Of a stretch of DNA of 64,000 bases, positions 27,043-35,343 are shown piece by piece. The notes beneath the pieces were generated by a model. It was not told the DNA's origin and did not search any database. It was given only the letters and a program-made list of their open reading frames with translations. The stretch comes from Sva-07 sp963774765 (GTDB lineage Bacteria; Actinomycetota; Acidimicrobiia; Acidimicrobiales; Ilumatobacteraceae): positions 51,502 through 115,501 of the forward strand of contig CAVZGP010000015.1 in the NCBI GenBank assembly GCA_963774765.1, read 5' to 3'. Each line of letters opens with the position of its first letter. Positions within the stretch are counted from its first letter, which is position 1. Both the position numbers and the translations under genes were made by a program.

Positions 27043-28031
27043 GCGAACCGACGACGATGACGTACCGCGAAGCCATGCGCGAGGCGCTGCGCGAGGCATT
27101 GGCGAGCGACGACCGGGTGTTCATCATGGGCGAGGACGTCGCCGACTACGGCGGAACCTACGCCGTCACGAAGGGCCTGCACGAGGAGTTCGGACGCGAT
27201 CGGGTGCGCAACACTCCGTTGTCGGAGTCGGGTTTCGTCGGCGCGGGCATCGGCGCCGCGCTCGGCGGTCTGCGTCCGATCGTCGAGATCATGACGGTCA
27301 ACTTCAGTCTGTTGGCGCTCGACCAACTGGTCAACACCGCAGCGACGCTGCTGCACATGTCCGGTGGCCAGTTCAACGTTCCGTTGGTCGTTCGCACGAC
27401 CACCGGCGCCGGACGTCAACTGGCAGCACAACACTCGCACAGCCTCGAGGGCTGGTTTGCTCACGTTCCTGGGCTGAAGGTCATCGCGCCGGCAACGCCC
27501 GCCGACGCAAGATGGATGCTGCCAACCGCACTCGCCGATCCGAATCCCGTGATCATCTTCGAACACTCCGGCCTGTACAACGACCGCGGGCCGGTCGACC
27601 CCGAGGGAGATCCGGTCGACATCGATCGAGCGGTCGTCCGGCGCGCCGGCGACCAGATGACGATTGTGGCGTGGGCAGGCATGGTGCCGAAGGCCCTGGA
27701 GGCGGCCGAACAGCTCGCCGCCGCAGGCATCTCCGCCGAGGTGATCGACCTTCGCTCGCTGCGACCGATCGACATGCCAACCGTCTCGGCGTCGATCCAG
27801 CGCACCCATCGGGCGCTCGTCGTCGACGAGGGGTGGCGGACGGGCGGGCTGAGCGCCGAACTGGCTGCATCGATCACCGAGACCTGCTTCTGGACGCTCG
27901 ACGCTCCCGTCACCCGCCTCGCCAGCCTCGAGGTACCGATCCCCTACGCGAAGCACCTGGAGACCGCCGCGATTCCGCAGGTTGGCGACATCGTCGCGGC
28001 CGCAACAGACCTGGCCGGCGGCACGTCGTGA
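27039..28031 (+). CDS. pdhB: 2-oxoacid dehydrogenase E1 beta
   Basis: 330 residues from the GTG at 27039, overlapping the E1 alpha stop as GTGA; the Met at 27057 is an alternative. It has MTYREAMREALREAL, GEDVADYGGTYAVTKGL, RNTPLSESGFVGAGIGAA, and C-terminal VIDLRSLRPID and VVDEGWRTGG, the usual E1 beta landmarks. It completes the alpha2beta2 E1. Confidence 0.93.
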   Translation: MSEPTTMTYREAMREALREALASDDRVFIMGEDVADYGGTYAVTKGLHEEFGRDRVRNTPLSESGFVGAGIGAALGGLRPIVEIMTVNFSLLALDQLVNTAATLLHMSGGQFNVPLVVRTTTGAGRQLAAQHSHSLEGWFAHVPGLKVIAPATPADARWMLPTALADPNPVIIFEHSGLYNDRGPVDPEGDPVDIDRAVVRRAGDQMTIVAWAGMVPKALEAAEQLAAAGISAEVIDLRSLRPIDMPTVSASIQRTHRALVVDEGWRTGGLSAELAASITETCFWTLDAPVTRLASLEVPIPYAKHLETAAIPQVGDIVAAATDLAGGTS

Positions 28032-29182
28032 CCGATGCCGGCTCCTTCGACTACGCGATGCCGTCGCTCGGCGCCGACATGGACGAAGGACGCGTCATCG
28101 AGTGGCGCGTCGCGCCTGGCGACACCGTTCATCGCGGCGACCTGATCGCCGTGGTCGAGACCGAGAAGTCCGACATCGACATCGAGATCTGGCACGACGG
28201 CATCATCGAGGAGTTCCTCGTCGAGGTCGGTCAACTCGTCGAGGTCGGCTCGCCGATCGCTCGACTTCGCGCCACCGACGCCAGCCCCCCAGTGCCACGT
28301 TCGCCGTCGACCGTTGCCGACTCCCCTTCGACAGCGCCCATCGACCGCGTCCCGGCCTCACCACTCGCCCGACGGCTCGCCGCGGAGCGCGGCATCGATC
28401 TCCAGACGTTGCGCGGCACCGGACCGGGCGGCGCCGTCGTCGAAGCCGATCTCCCGTCAGCGGCCGATTTCACCAGGGGTCTGACCCCTGGTGAAATCGC
28501 GGCGCCGCGGCGATCGCCCGACAGCATGCGTGCGCTGATCGCGGGCCGCATGGCGACCGCGAACCGCGAGATTCCTCACTATCACCTGTCGCGCGATCTC
28601 GACGTCGGCCCGCTCGAGGCCTGGTTGGCCGGGAGGAACGCCGAACGACCCGTCGCCAAGCGGATCCTGCCCGCAGCCTGCTTCATTCGCGCGGTCGCTC
28701 TCGCCGCGGCGCGCCACCGTGACCTCAACGGGTTCTGGGTCGACGACCACTTCGAGCCAGCCGACTCGGTCAACGTCGCGATGGCCATCTCACTTCGACG
28801 CGGTGGTTTGGTCACCCCACACATCGAGCGAGCCGACGAACGTTCGCTCGACGAGGTGATGGCCGCGCTCGGTGAACTCGTTTCGGCGGCACGCACCGGC
28901 AAGCTCAGGGCAAGCTGGATGACCGGCGCGACCATCACCATCACCCATCTGGGCGACACCGGCGCCGACCTGGTCCACGGCGTGATCTCGCCACCGCAGG
29001 TTGCGCTCGTCGGCTTCGGCCGTTCCCGCCGACGAGCCTGGGCCGTCGACGACGATGTGGTCGTACGACCCATCGTGACCACGACACTGGCCGCCGATCA
29101 CCGCGCCACCGACGGAGCGGTCGGAAGCCGATTCGTCGCAACCCTCGCCGAACTCATCGACCGACCGGAGGACCTTCTGTGA
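28028..29182 (+). CDS. pdhC: Dihydrolipoamide acyltransferase E2
   Basis: 384 residues from the GTG at 28028 (GTGA overlap). Domain order: lipoyl domain with Lys47 in VETEKSDIDIE; a Pro/Ser linker; the E1/E3-binding domain ASPLARRLAAERGIDLQTLR (about 108-144); a second linker; and the acyltransferase with DHRATDG near 357-363 (HxxxDG). Residues about 146-158 of the second linker are encoded by a perfect 35-bp palindrome (28465-28499). No E3 (dihydrolipoamide dehydrogenase) gene is in the window, so E3 must be shared. Confidence 0.93.
   Translation: MTDAGSFDYAMPSLGADMDEGRVIEWRVAPGDTVHRGDLIAVVETEKSDIDIEIWHDGIIEEFLVEVGQLVEVGSPIARLRATDASPPVPRSPSTVADSPSTAPIDRVPASPLARRLAAERGIDLQTLRGTGPGGAVVEADLPSAADFTRGLTPGEIAAPRRSPDSMRALIAGRMATANREIPHYHLSRDLDVGPLEAWLAGRNAERPVAKRILPAACFIRAVALAAARHRDLNGFWVDDHFEPADSVNVAMAISLRRGGLVTPHIERADERSLDEVMAALGELVSAARTGKLRASWMTGATITITHLGDTGADLVHGVISPPQVALVGFGRSRRRAWAVDDDVVVRPIVTTTLAADHRATDGAVGSRFVATLAELIDRPEDLL
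28465..28499. repeat. Perfect palindrome inside the E2 coding sequence
   Basis: CGATTTCACCAGGGGTC (28465-28481) is inverted exactly at 28483-28499 around a single T. The core GGGGTCTGACCCC is identical to the intergenic elements at 15072 and 44232. It keeps the reading frame and adds about 12 residues to the interdomain linker. Confidence 0.85.
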
Positions 29183-29454
29183 CCGACCACATCACTCCCA
29201 GCCACGATCACGTCGACCTCGTGACGATGGTCCTGTCGGCCATCGCCGACGTCGCTCCGGAGTTGGAGCCCGAACTCGCCGAACTCGACCACCACGTCGA
29301 CTTCTGGATGGAGCTCCAGCTCGACTCGATGGATCACCTCGCCGTGATGACCCGCCTCTCGGAACAGACCGGCGTCGACATCGCCGAACGCGACTACCCG
29401 CGCCTCACCACCGTGGCCACACTGTGCGACTTCCTCGCCGCGGGAGGCACCTGA
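29179..29454 (+). CDS. Acyl carrier protein-like
   Basis: 91 residues from a GTG overlapping the E2 stop (GTGA). ACP fold, with the phosphopantetheine attachment Ser50 in LQLDSMDHLAVM. It would carry an acyl group on a phosphopantetheine arm. As the last gene of a ligase/2-oxoacid dehydrogenase operon it may accept or store acetyl groups, though an ACP is not part of the classical complex; the link is inference. Confidence 0.88.
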   Translation: MTDHITPSHDHVDLVTMVLSAIADVAPELEPELAELDHHVDFWMELQLDSMDHLAVMTRLSEQTGVDIAERDYPRLTTVATLCDFLAAGGT

Positions 29455-29517
29455 TCCGTTGTCCTGGTCGTCGGCACCGGTTGATCCGGGCGTCCGCCAT
29501 GAGCCCGATGGCCCCAT

Positions 29518-29531
29518 GACCTTGGGCCCTG
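29518..29531 (+). promoter_or_regulatory. DevR/DosR-like box 6
   Basis: GACCTTGGGCCCTG, the exact consensus, ending 33 nt before the ATG at 29565. Confidence 0.7.
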
Positions 29532-29564
29532 GCCGACGGCACCGACGTTGTCGACACTGGGGTC

Positions 29565-30593
29565 ATGACCAACACCGAGCGGGCGAGCGCCACGCACGAG
29601 CTGTCGGGGGTCGACGGCATCCTCGCGCGCTACCAACGGCCCGGTCCACACGCCACCGCGATCATGCAGTTTCCGGCGCCGGGACAGGCCGGCGACGACC
29701 GGATGGTGCGCTGGCACGTCCGACGATCTGAACTCGTCGCCGCGGAGGCCGACGATGACGCGCTCGCCCACTTGGATGCGTTGGTCGACACCCTCGAGCC
29801 GCGCGGCGAATGGGTGCTGCTGACCGCGGACATGACCGACGCAACGTTCTGTTGGTTGGCCGATCACACCCTCGGCCACCTCACCCACGTCGGATCGCAC
29901 CCGGCGATGCTCGCCGCACTCGATGAGCTGACCGACCGCTCACCCGTGATCGTCGCCGTCGTCGACCACCTCGGTGCCGACCTGTTCGAGCTGGATCACC
30001 TCGACCTCGCCGAGATCGGCTCGGTCAAGGGCGACCACGTCCAGACCCACCGGCACACCGGTGGCGACCAGGCCGGGTACCAACGTCGCGCGGAGGCGGT
30101 CTACGAGCGCAACGCCGACACGATCGCTCGCCAGATCACCGAACACGCAATCCACGCGGGCGCCCGCCTCGTGGTGCTGACCGGCGACGACCGCGAGGCG
30201 GCCACGGTCACCGAGCACCTCGACACACATCGGTTCACCGTCGTGACGGCGCAAGCAGGCGCCCGCCACGACCCCCACGTGACCGAGCGACTACGGCGAG
30301 CGGCGATCGATCGGTCGCTCGAGGATCGGCGACGACGACGCACCGAGTCCGTCGATCGGCTCCGTCAGGAGCTGGGACGCCATGCGCTCGGCGTCGAGGG
30401 TCGTACCGCGACCGCTGCGGCGATCTCCGAGGGTCGGGTTGCCATCACGTTCATCGACCGAATCGTCTCCGCAGGCGACACCGACGAACTGGCCCGCGAC
30501 ACCTTGGTGTCGGGCGGTACGGTCGTCGTCTCCGCCGACCTCGGTGTGGTCGACGGAATCGCCGCGATCGTCCGCTACAACAAGCCCAACTGA
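29565..30593 (+). CDS. baeRF-type (archaeo-eukaryotic release factor-like) protein
   Basis: 342 residues. The C-terminal part has the eRF1 domain-3-like layout (ARLVVLTGDDREA, then SGGTVVVSADLGVVDGIAAIVRY), and the middle resembles the bacterial eRF1-related families (VIVAVVDHLGADLFELDH, then GYQRRAEAVYERNADTIARQ). These are proposed to act on ribosomes. Mycobacterial Rv2629, reported as DosR-regulated, is as far as I recall of the same kind. Start ATG at 29565, with GACACT 7 nt upstream as a weak -10. Confidence 0.72.
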   Translation: MTNTERASATHELSGVDGILARYQRPGPHATAIMQFPAPGQAGDDRMVRWHVRRSELVAAEADDDALAHLDALVDTLEPRGEWVLLTADMTDATFCWLADHTLGHLTHVGSHPAMLAALDELTDRSPVIVAVVDHLGADLFELDHLDLAEIGSVKGDHVQTHRHTGGDQAGYQRRAEAVYERNADTIARQITEHAIHAGARLVVLTGDDREAATVTEHLDTHRFTVVTAQAGARHDPHVTERLRRAAIDRSLEDRRRRRTESVDRLRQELGRHALGVEGRTATAAAISEGRVAITFIDRIVSAGDTDELARDTLVSGGTVVVSADLGVVDGIAAIVRYNKPN

Positions 30594-30611
30594 TACCGCG
30601 AGGAGCATCCG

Positions 30612-31469
30612 ATGACCGACACACCGACCCCGCCGGAGACGCCGATCGAAGGCGACGACAAGCCCGCGAACCGTTGGCCGCTGATCGCTGGAGCGGTCGT
30701 GATCGTGGCCGCGCTCATTGCGGCGCTGCTGCTCATCAACAACGGGGACGACGACGAGAGCAGCGATTCGGTCGCCACCAGCGAGCCGACCGAGCCGACC
30801 GAGCCCACCGTGACGACCGAGGCTCCGGCAACCACCGAGGCACCTGCGACCACCCAGGAGCCGGCGACGACCGTCGCGGTGACCACCGAGGCGCCGACCA
30901 CCGACGCACCACCTCCGTCCGACGACGTCAGCAGCGCGATCTGGCCGTGGGCTGACACCGACGTTCGCTATGACGACCCGGTCGAGGCAGCTACGGGTTT
31001 CGCCACCGACTACCTGGGGTTCGTCGACCCGATCGTTGGTGAGTTCATGGCCGGCGACAACCGGTCCGGTGAGGTCGAGATCCGGTCGGTGAGCACCGGC
31101 CCCGCGACCGTCGTGTTCGTCCGTCAGCTCACCGCCGATGACAGTTGGTGGATTCTCGGGGCGGCGAGCGAGAACATCACCGTCGACGAACCCGCGGCAT
31201 TGGCCGAGGTCACGAGCCCACTCACCGTGTCGGGGATGGCGTTGGCGTTCGAAGGCACCGTCGATGTCCAACTCCGCGCTGACGGCAACGGCGAGCCGAT
31301 CTTCGAAGCGTTCGTCACCGGGAGCGGAGGCACCGAGGCGGGCCCGTACAGCGAGACCTTCGAGTTCACGAGCCCGGGAACGACCGGTGGTGCGCTCGTG
31401 ATGTTGTCGCTCAGCCCCGAGGACGGTTCGACGTTCGAAGCGTCAGCACTGCGGATCTTCTACCCCTGA
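30612..31469 (+). CDS. Membrane-anchored Gmad2-domain protein
   Basis: 285 residues; GAGGAG upstream of the ATG. Residues about 1-20 are cytosolic and Pro-rich. Residues about 24-43 are one hydrophobic anchor (WPLIAGAVVIVAALIAALLL). Then comes an acidic Thr/Pro/Glu-rich linker with TTEAP-type repeats (about 50-100). The C-terminal 100 residues form an Ig-like Gmad2 domain (VDEPAALAEVTSPLTVSGMA, then ending SALRIFYP). Probably exposed outside the membrane; function unknown. It follows the baeRF gene by 18 bp, so the two are probably co-transcribed. Its 3' end overlaps the convergent GNAT gene by 10 bp. Confidence 0.8.
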   Translation: MTDTPTPPETPIEGDDKPANRWPLIAGAVVIVAALIAALLLINNGDDDESSDSVATSEPTEPTEPTVTTEAPATTEAPATTQEPATTVAVTTEAPTTDAPPPSDDVSSAIWPWADTDVRYDDPVEAATGFATDYLGFVDPIVGEFMAGDNRSGEVEIRSVSTGPATVVFVRQLTADDSWWILGAASENITVDEPAALAEVTSPLTVSGMALAFEGTVDVQLRADGNGEPIFEAFVTGSGGTEAGPYSETFEFTSPGTTGGALVMLSLSPEDGSTFEASALRIFYP

Positions 31470-32395
31470 TCGTCGGGCTGTGAGCGGTTGCCGACGAGCG
31501 CGAGCACCTGAGCCACCGCTGCAGCACCGTCGGCCTCGACATCGATACAGCCCTGGGGATCTGATGGCTCGTCGCGACCTGGCGAGCGGTGCCGCACCAG
31601 AATCGGCGTGCCCGGCGATTGCTCGCGATGCGCCCGAACGAGTCGAGCGCTGCGTTCGTCATCGGGATCGAGCAACACGATGATGGCGTCGGCGTCATCT
31701 GCAAGCGAACACCGCCCGCCCCCGAGCACCGGGCACCCGTCGGCGCCACGCGCCGCGGGCCCCGCGCACATCGCGGTGGCCAGACCCGCTGCCTCGGCGA
31801 GTTGTTCTCCGGCCCAACGTCGACCAGCGACCTCCACGAGCACACGTGGTCGCCGTTCCCCCGGCGGCCACGTCGGCACCCGTCCACCGGTGCCGATGGA
31901 CAGTCGGACCACCCCGCTGTCGTGGCCCAGTGCCACCGGCTCGCGTCGACTCAGCAGCGACAGCATCGGGCCATTCTCGAGCAGCACCTCGGCCTGAAGG
32001 TTCGCGAGGCCGACGGCGCCGGCGTGTCGAACGAGGACGTCGAGCAGGTAGGGCCCGAGCCAGCCACGCCAGTTGGGTGCCACCGTGACGGCGAGATCGC
32101 CGTCGCCGTCGTCGCGGATCGCGTAGCCCGCTTCACCGGCCACTTCCTCGCGCTGGCCATCGCGATGAACGAAGGCGATCACGCCGAACCCGCCCCTCGA
32201 GGAGATGTCGGCCCACTCCTGGCACCATTCGAGGTGAGGCTTGAACGCTCCGAAGAACCGCCGGTGACGGTCGCCGAGGGACAGCGTCTCGTACAGGCTG
32301 CAGATCCGCTCGCCGTCGGCGATCGAGGTGGGACGCACCACCATGCGCCCGCCATCTGCGAGCTCGATCACCTCGGAGGGATCCATGTCGGTCAT
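31460..32395 (-). CDS. GNAT-family acetyltransferase with extra C-terminal domain
   Basis: 311 residues from the ATG at 32395 (ATG three codons on is possible). Residues about 1-175 fit a GNAT domain (RPTSIADGERICSLYETLS, EVAGEAGYAIRDDGDGDLAV, WRGWLGPYLLDVLVRHA). Residues about 180-311 are an extra Rossmann-like half with a cysteine-bearing loop (MCAGPAARGADGCPVLGGGR) and an AIIVLLDPDDERSA strand. GNATs transfer acetyl from acetyl-CoA to amines or lysines; the target is unknown. It is divergent from the rhodanese lipoprotein across a CstR-type operator. Confidence 0.78.
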   Translation of the reverse strand: MTDMDPSEVIELADGGRMVVRPTSIADGERICSLYETLSLGDRHRRFFGAFKPHLEWCQEWADISSRGGFGVIAFVHRDGQREEVAGEAGYAIRDDGDGDLAVTVAPNWRGWLGPYLLDVLVRHAGAVGLANLQAEVLLENGPMLSLLSRREPVALGHDSGVVRLSIGTGGRVPTWPPGERRPRVLVEVAGRRWAGEQLAEAAGLATAMCAGPAARGADGCPVLGGGRCSLADDADAIIVLLDPDDERSARLVRAHREQSPGTPILVRHRSPGRDEPSDPQGCIDVEADGAAAVAQVLALVGNRSQPDDQG

Positions 32396-32441
32396 GCCCC
32401 ATCATTCTGTCGCATCACGCGACCATCGAAGGAGGACGTTC

Positions 32442-32455
32442 TACCCCTCGGGGTA
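32442..32455. promoter_or_regulatory. CstR/CsoR-type operator upstream of the rhodanese lipoprotein
   Basis: TACCCC-TC-GGGGTA, a 6-2-6 inverted repeat. It overlaps the -10 TATCCT (32454-32459), which lies 6 nt before the ATG at 32466. Operators of this shape bind CsoR-family repressors, including the persulfide sensor CstR. Confidence 0.75.
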
Positions 32456-32465
32456 TCCTGTGTGC

Positions 32466-32930
32466 ATGTCGATCACACGTGGACTCCTCATCGGTCTCGC
32501 CGGCGTCAGCCTCCTGTTCGCGTCGTGCGGTGGCGACGAACCGACTGCAGACGCTGCCCCGACGACTATTGCAGACGAATCCGGCGCCACGAGCACCATC
32601 AGCGGGATCTCGACCGTCTCGGTCGACGACGCCGCGGCGATCACCCTGGATCCTCCTGATGATCTCGTCGTGCTCGACGTGCGCACTCCGGAAGAGTTCG
32701 CAGAGGGCCACCTCGAGGGGGCCGTGCTGGTCGACTTCTACGACGCCGACTTCTCCGATCAGCTCGCTGGGCTCGATGCCGACGTGCCCTACCTCGTGTA
32801 CTGCCGGTCGGGGAACCGCAGCGGTCAGACCCTCGACATCATGCAACAGCTCGGGTTCACCTCAGCGGTTGACGTCGACGGCGGGATCGTCGCCTGGGAG
32901 GGCGCCGGCCACCCCATCACGACCGGATGA
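32466..32930 (+). CDS. Rhodanese-domain lipoprotein
   Basis: 154 residues, start ATG 32466 behind a leaderless -10. A signal peptide ends with lipobox LFASC (Cys21), so the protein is lipid-anchored outside the membrane. The rhodanese domain (about 50-150) has LDVRTPEEFAEGHLEGAV and the active loop YCRSGNRSGQ with the catalytic Cys. It would transfer sulfane sulfur. The CstR-type operator and the CstB-like gene nearby suggest a joint role. Its last 69 bp overlap the convergent YihY gene. Confidence 0.92.
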   Translation: MSITRGLLIGLAGVSLLFASCGGDEPTADAAPTTIADESGATSTISGISTVSVDDAAAITLDPPDDLVVLDVRTPEEFAEGHLEGAVLVDFYDADFSDQLAGLDADVPYLVYCRSGNRSGQTLDIMQQLGFTSAVDVDGGIVAWEGAGHPITTG

Positions 32931-33785
32931 CGACGACGGATCCGGTCCTGCTCGCATGCCGACCCCTCGAAGGACGAGGACGCGCGTGAACTCGGCGCCG
33001 ACCAGGATGATCTGGCCCACGTAGAAGATCCAGAGCAGCACCAGAAAGACACTTCCGGTCACCCCGGCCAACGAGGACGCGGCGTATCGCTGAAGATACG
33101 CGCCGACGAGCACGGTGCCCACGGCGAGCGCGCCCGCGGTCGCGGCGCCGCCTGCGACTGCGGACACCCACGGCACGTGCGCGTCGGTGAGGACACGGAA
33201 CAGCAACGCCACGACTCCGACGCCGAGCACCCACGACGTCGCAACGCCGAACAACTCCTCCAACGCCGAGACGAACGCAGCGTCGGGGATCAGTCGGGCC
33301 AGGAGACCGGTCACCGCATTGAGCACGAATGATGCGATGACGACAGCACCCGCGCCGGCGATCACTGCGAACGAAACGAGACGTCGGATCACGGTGTGGC
33401 GCAAGCCCGGCCGGACGGGGCGTTCCCAGATCGTGTTGAACGCATCCTGCACAGCGACCACCAGGACCGACGCCGTGAGCAGCAGGGAGACCGCCCCGAG
33501 GATTCCGAGACCGGTCAGCGTCCCCGTGCCGTCGAAGGCGTCGGTGAGGGCGCGCGCGACGTTGTCTGCATCGATGCCGAGCCACCCCGAGATCCGATCG
33601 GCGAGGTACGACTGCACGTCGCCTCGCGAGATCACCAGACCGGCGACGGACAGCGCCAGCGCGAGCAGCGGCACCAGGGCGAAGAGCCCGTAATACGCCA
33701 GGCCCGCGCCGAGGCGGATCGTTCGGTGATCGCGCCAGTGCTCGTAGGTTTCGAATCCGAGAGTCCAGGCGCCGCGCGGCACCAC
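32862..33785 (-). CDS. YihY/BrkB-family membrane protein
   Basis: 307 residues with about six hydrophobic segments. YihY-family marks: GAGLAYYGLFALVPLLALAL near the N-terminus, VVAVQDAFNTIWERP, and GSVFLVLLWIFYVGQIILVG near the C-terminus. Function is not established (older names linked it to RNase BN or virulence). The acidic C-terminal tail is encoded opposite the end of the rhodanese gene, an unusual 69-bp convergent overlap. It is close to the next minus-strand gene and may share its transcript. Confidence 0.88.
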   Translation of the reverse strand: MVPRGAWTLGFETYEHWRDHRTIRLGAGLAYYGLFALVPLLALALSVAGLVISRGDVQSYLADRISGWLGIDADNVARALTDAFDGTGTLTGLGILGAVSLLLTASVLVVAVQDAFNTIWERPVRPGLRHTVIRRLVSFAVIAGAGAVVIASFVLNAVTGLLARLIPDAAFVSALEELFGVATSWVLGVGVVALLFRVLTDAHVPWVSAVAGGAATAGALAVGTVLVGAYLQRYAASSLAGVTGSVFLVLLWIFYVGQIILVGAEFTRVLVLRGVGMRAGPDPSSSSGRDGVAGALPGDDPAVDVNR

Positions 33786-33830
33786 GAACCCGGTCGACGA
33801 TCACCGCGCCGATGCTAGGGGGAGCGGCGA

Positions 33831-35225
33831 TCAGACCGGGGCAGGCAGCGACGGCCCGGCGAACTCGAGCCAGGCGCCGTAGCCACCCACGAGGTCGGAT
33901 ACGTCGGTGAACCCCGCCCGTCGCAACACGCTGGCGGCAACCGACGACCGGTAGCCGCCGGCGCAGTACACGACCGTCGGGGCGTCACGGTCGAGTTCGT
34001 CGAGGCGACCCGGCAACTGCCCGACCGGCACTGCCACCGAACCCGCGATGGCGCCGATCGCGACCTCACCGGGATTGCGGATGTCGACGAGCTGGAGGCC
34101 GTCGACTTCTGCGCGCCTGCGTTCGAACTCCGGCACGGTCAGTCGTGATGCCCGCGCAGTGCGCTCCGGGTGGTCCGCCATGACCCTCAGGGGGTCATCG
34201 ACGTAGCCGACGACCCGGTCGAAACCGATGCGGCCGAGACGGTTGCGGGCCTCGATCTCGAATCCGGGGTCGGCGACGAGCACGATGTCGACGTCGCTCG
34301 GCACCACCGATCCAGCGAACTCGGCATACCGGCCCTCGAGACCGACGTTGACCGAACCGATCAGGTGGCCGCGGGCGAACTCCTCCGGCGAACGTCCGTC
34401 GAGCAGGATCGCGCGAGTTCCAACCAAGCGGATGGCCGAACGGAGATCGAGTGCCTCGAGGGGGGCGGTTTCGTCGAGCAACGGACGATCTTTGCGGTTG
34501 AGCACGGCGTCGTAGACGAAGTAGGACGGTGCCGGAGGTTGGCCCTCGGTGACGAGCGCGACGAACGTCTCCTTGTCGGGAGCGACGAGGGCGTAGTTGT
34601 TCACTCGCTGATCACCGATGGTCGACCACGTCTCGGTCGACAGGTTCTTGCCGCAGGCCGAGCCGGCGCCATGGGCCGGGTAGACGCGCGTCGCGTCTGG
34701 CAGGGTGAGCAGCTGGTTGTGCAGGCTGTCGTACAGCTTGTCGGCGAGTTCGTCACGGGTGAATCCGAGCGACGAGAGCAGGTCGGGGCGACCGACATCG
34801 CCGATGAAGAGCGCGTCACCGGTCAACACGCCATAGGGCACCTCGTCGTCGGCGTGTTCCCACACGACGATGCTGATCGACTCGGGCGTGTGCCCCGGTG
34901 TGTGGCGGATCTCGAGCTGGACATCGCCGAGCGAGATGCGTTCAGCGTCGGCGAACTTGCGTGAGGTGAACTCGGTCTCGGCGACGGCCGAGAACCCGAT
35001 CTCGGCGCCGGTGGCTGCTGCCAGCTCGAGATGGCCCGAGAGGAAGTCGGCGTGGAAGTGCGTCTCGATCACCAACTCGATCGTCAGGCCGGCCGCCTCG
35101 GCATCACGCACGTATTCGTCGATGTCCCGGCGGGGATCGACGACGACGGCGCGCCCCGTCGTCTCGTCGCCCACGAGGTACGACGCCTGTGACAGGCAGT
35201 CGAGGTAGTACTGGGTGAAGATCAT
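33831..35225 (-). CDS. cstB: Persulfide dioxygenase-rhodanese fusion, CstB-like
   Basis: 464 residues, start ATG 35225 with AAAGG upstream. Domain order matches CstB: metallo-beta-lactamase persulfide dioxygenase (ETHFHADFLSG, then HTPGHTPESIS and GDALFIGDVGRPDLL, about 1-240); a pseudo-rhodanese (LLDGRSPEEFARGHLIGSVN, no Cys at the loop, VLVADPG); and an active rhodanese (VVYCAGGYRSS, Cys about 421). It oxidises protein or small-molecule persulfides to thiosulfate or sulfite. The start is preceded by a CstR/CsoR-type operator, as in sulfide-stress operons. No SQR or CstR gene is in the window. Confidence 0.9.
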   Translation of the reverse strand: MIFTQYYLDCLSQASYLVGDETTGRAVVVDPRRDIDEYVRDAEAAGLTIELVIETHFHADFLSGHLELAAATGAEIGFSAVAETEFTSRKFADAERISLGDVQLEIRHTPGHTPESISIVVWEHADDEVPYGVLTGDALFIGDVGRPDLLSSLGFTRDELADKLYDSLHNQLLTLPDATRVYPAHGAGSACGKNLSTETWSTIGDQRVNNYALVAPDKETFVALVTEGQPPAPSYFVYDAVLNRKDRPLLDETAPLEALDLRSAIRLVGTRAILLDGRSPEEFARGHLIGSVNVGLEGRYAEFAGSVVPSDVDIVLVADPGFEIEARNRLGRIGFDRVVGYVDDPLRVMADHPERTARASRLTVPEFERRRAEVDGLQLVDIRNPGEVAIGAIAGSVAVPVGQLPGRLDELDRDAPTVVYCAGGYRSSVAASVLRRAGFTDVSDLVGGYGAWLEFAGPSLPAPV

Positions 35226-35284
35226 GGTGATGCCTTTCGCCTGGTGGGTCGGCGCGTGCGGCGGCCCCGATGCAGTCCTCAACA

Positions 35285-35298
35285 TACCCCTAGGGGTA
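35285..35298. promoter_or_regulatory. CstR/CsoR-type operator between cstB-like and LppM genes
   Basis: TACCCC-TA-GGGGTA, a perfect 14-bp palindrome 59 bp from the cstB-like start and 45 bp from the divergent lipoprotein start. It matches the site at 32442-32455 in all but one of the two central bases. Confidence 0.8.
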
Positions 35299-35330
35299 AA
35301 GTATTCCCGAAGAGCGTGTCCCTGGAAGGG

Positions 35331-35336
35331 TACGGT
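35331..35336 (+). promoter_or_regulatory. -10 element TACGGT, leaderless type
   Basis: TACGGT ends 7 nt before the ATG at 35344. Confidence 0.5.
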
Positions 35337-35343
35337 AGTGGAC

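Noticed and set aside
35215..35343. N-terminal extension of the LppM-like lipoprotein
   Set aside because: It would run through the CstR-type operator and -10; the ATG at 35344 begins a proper signal peptide.
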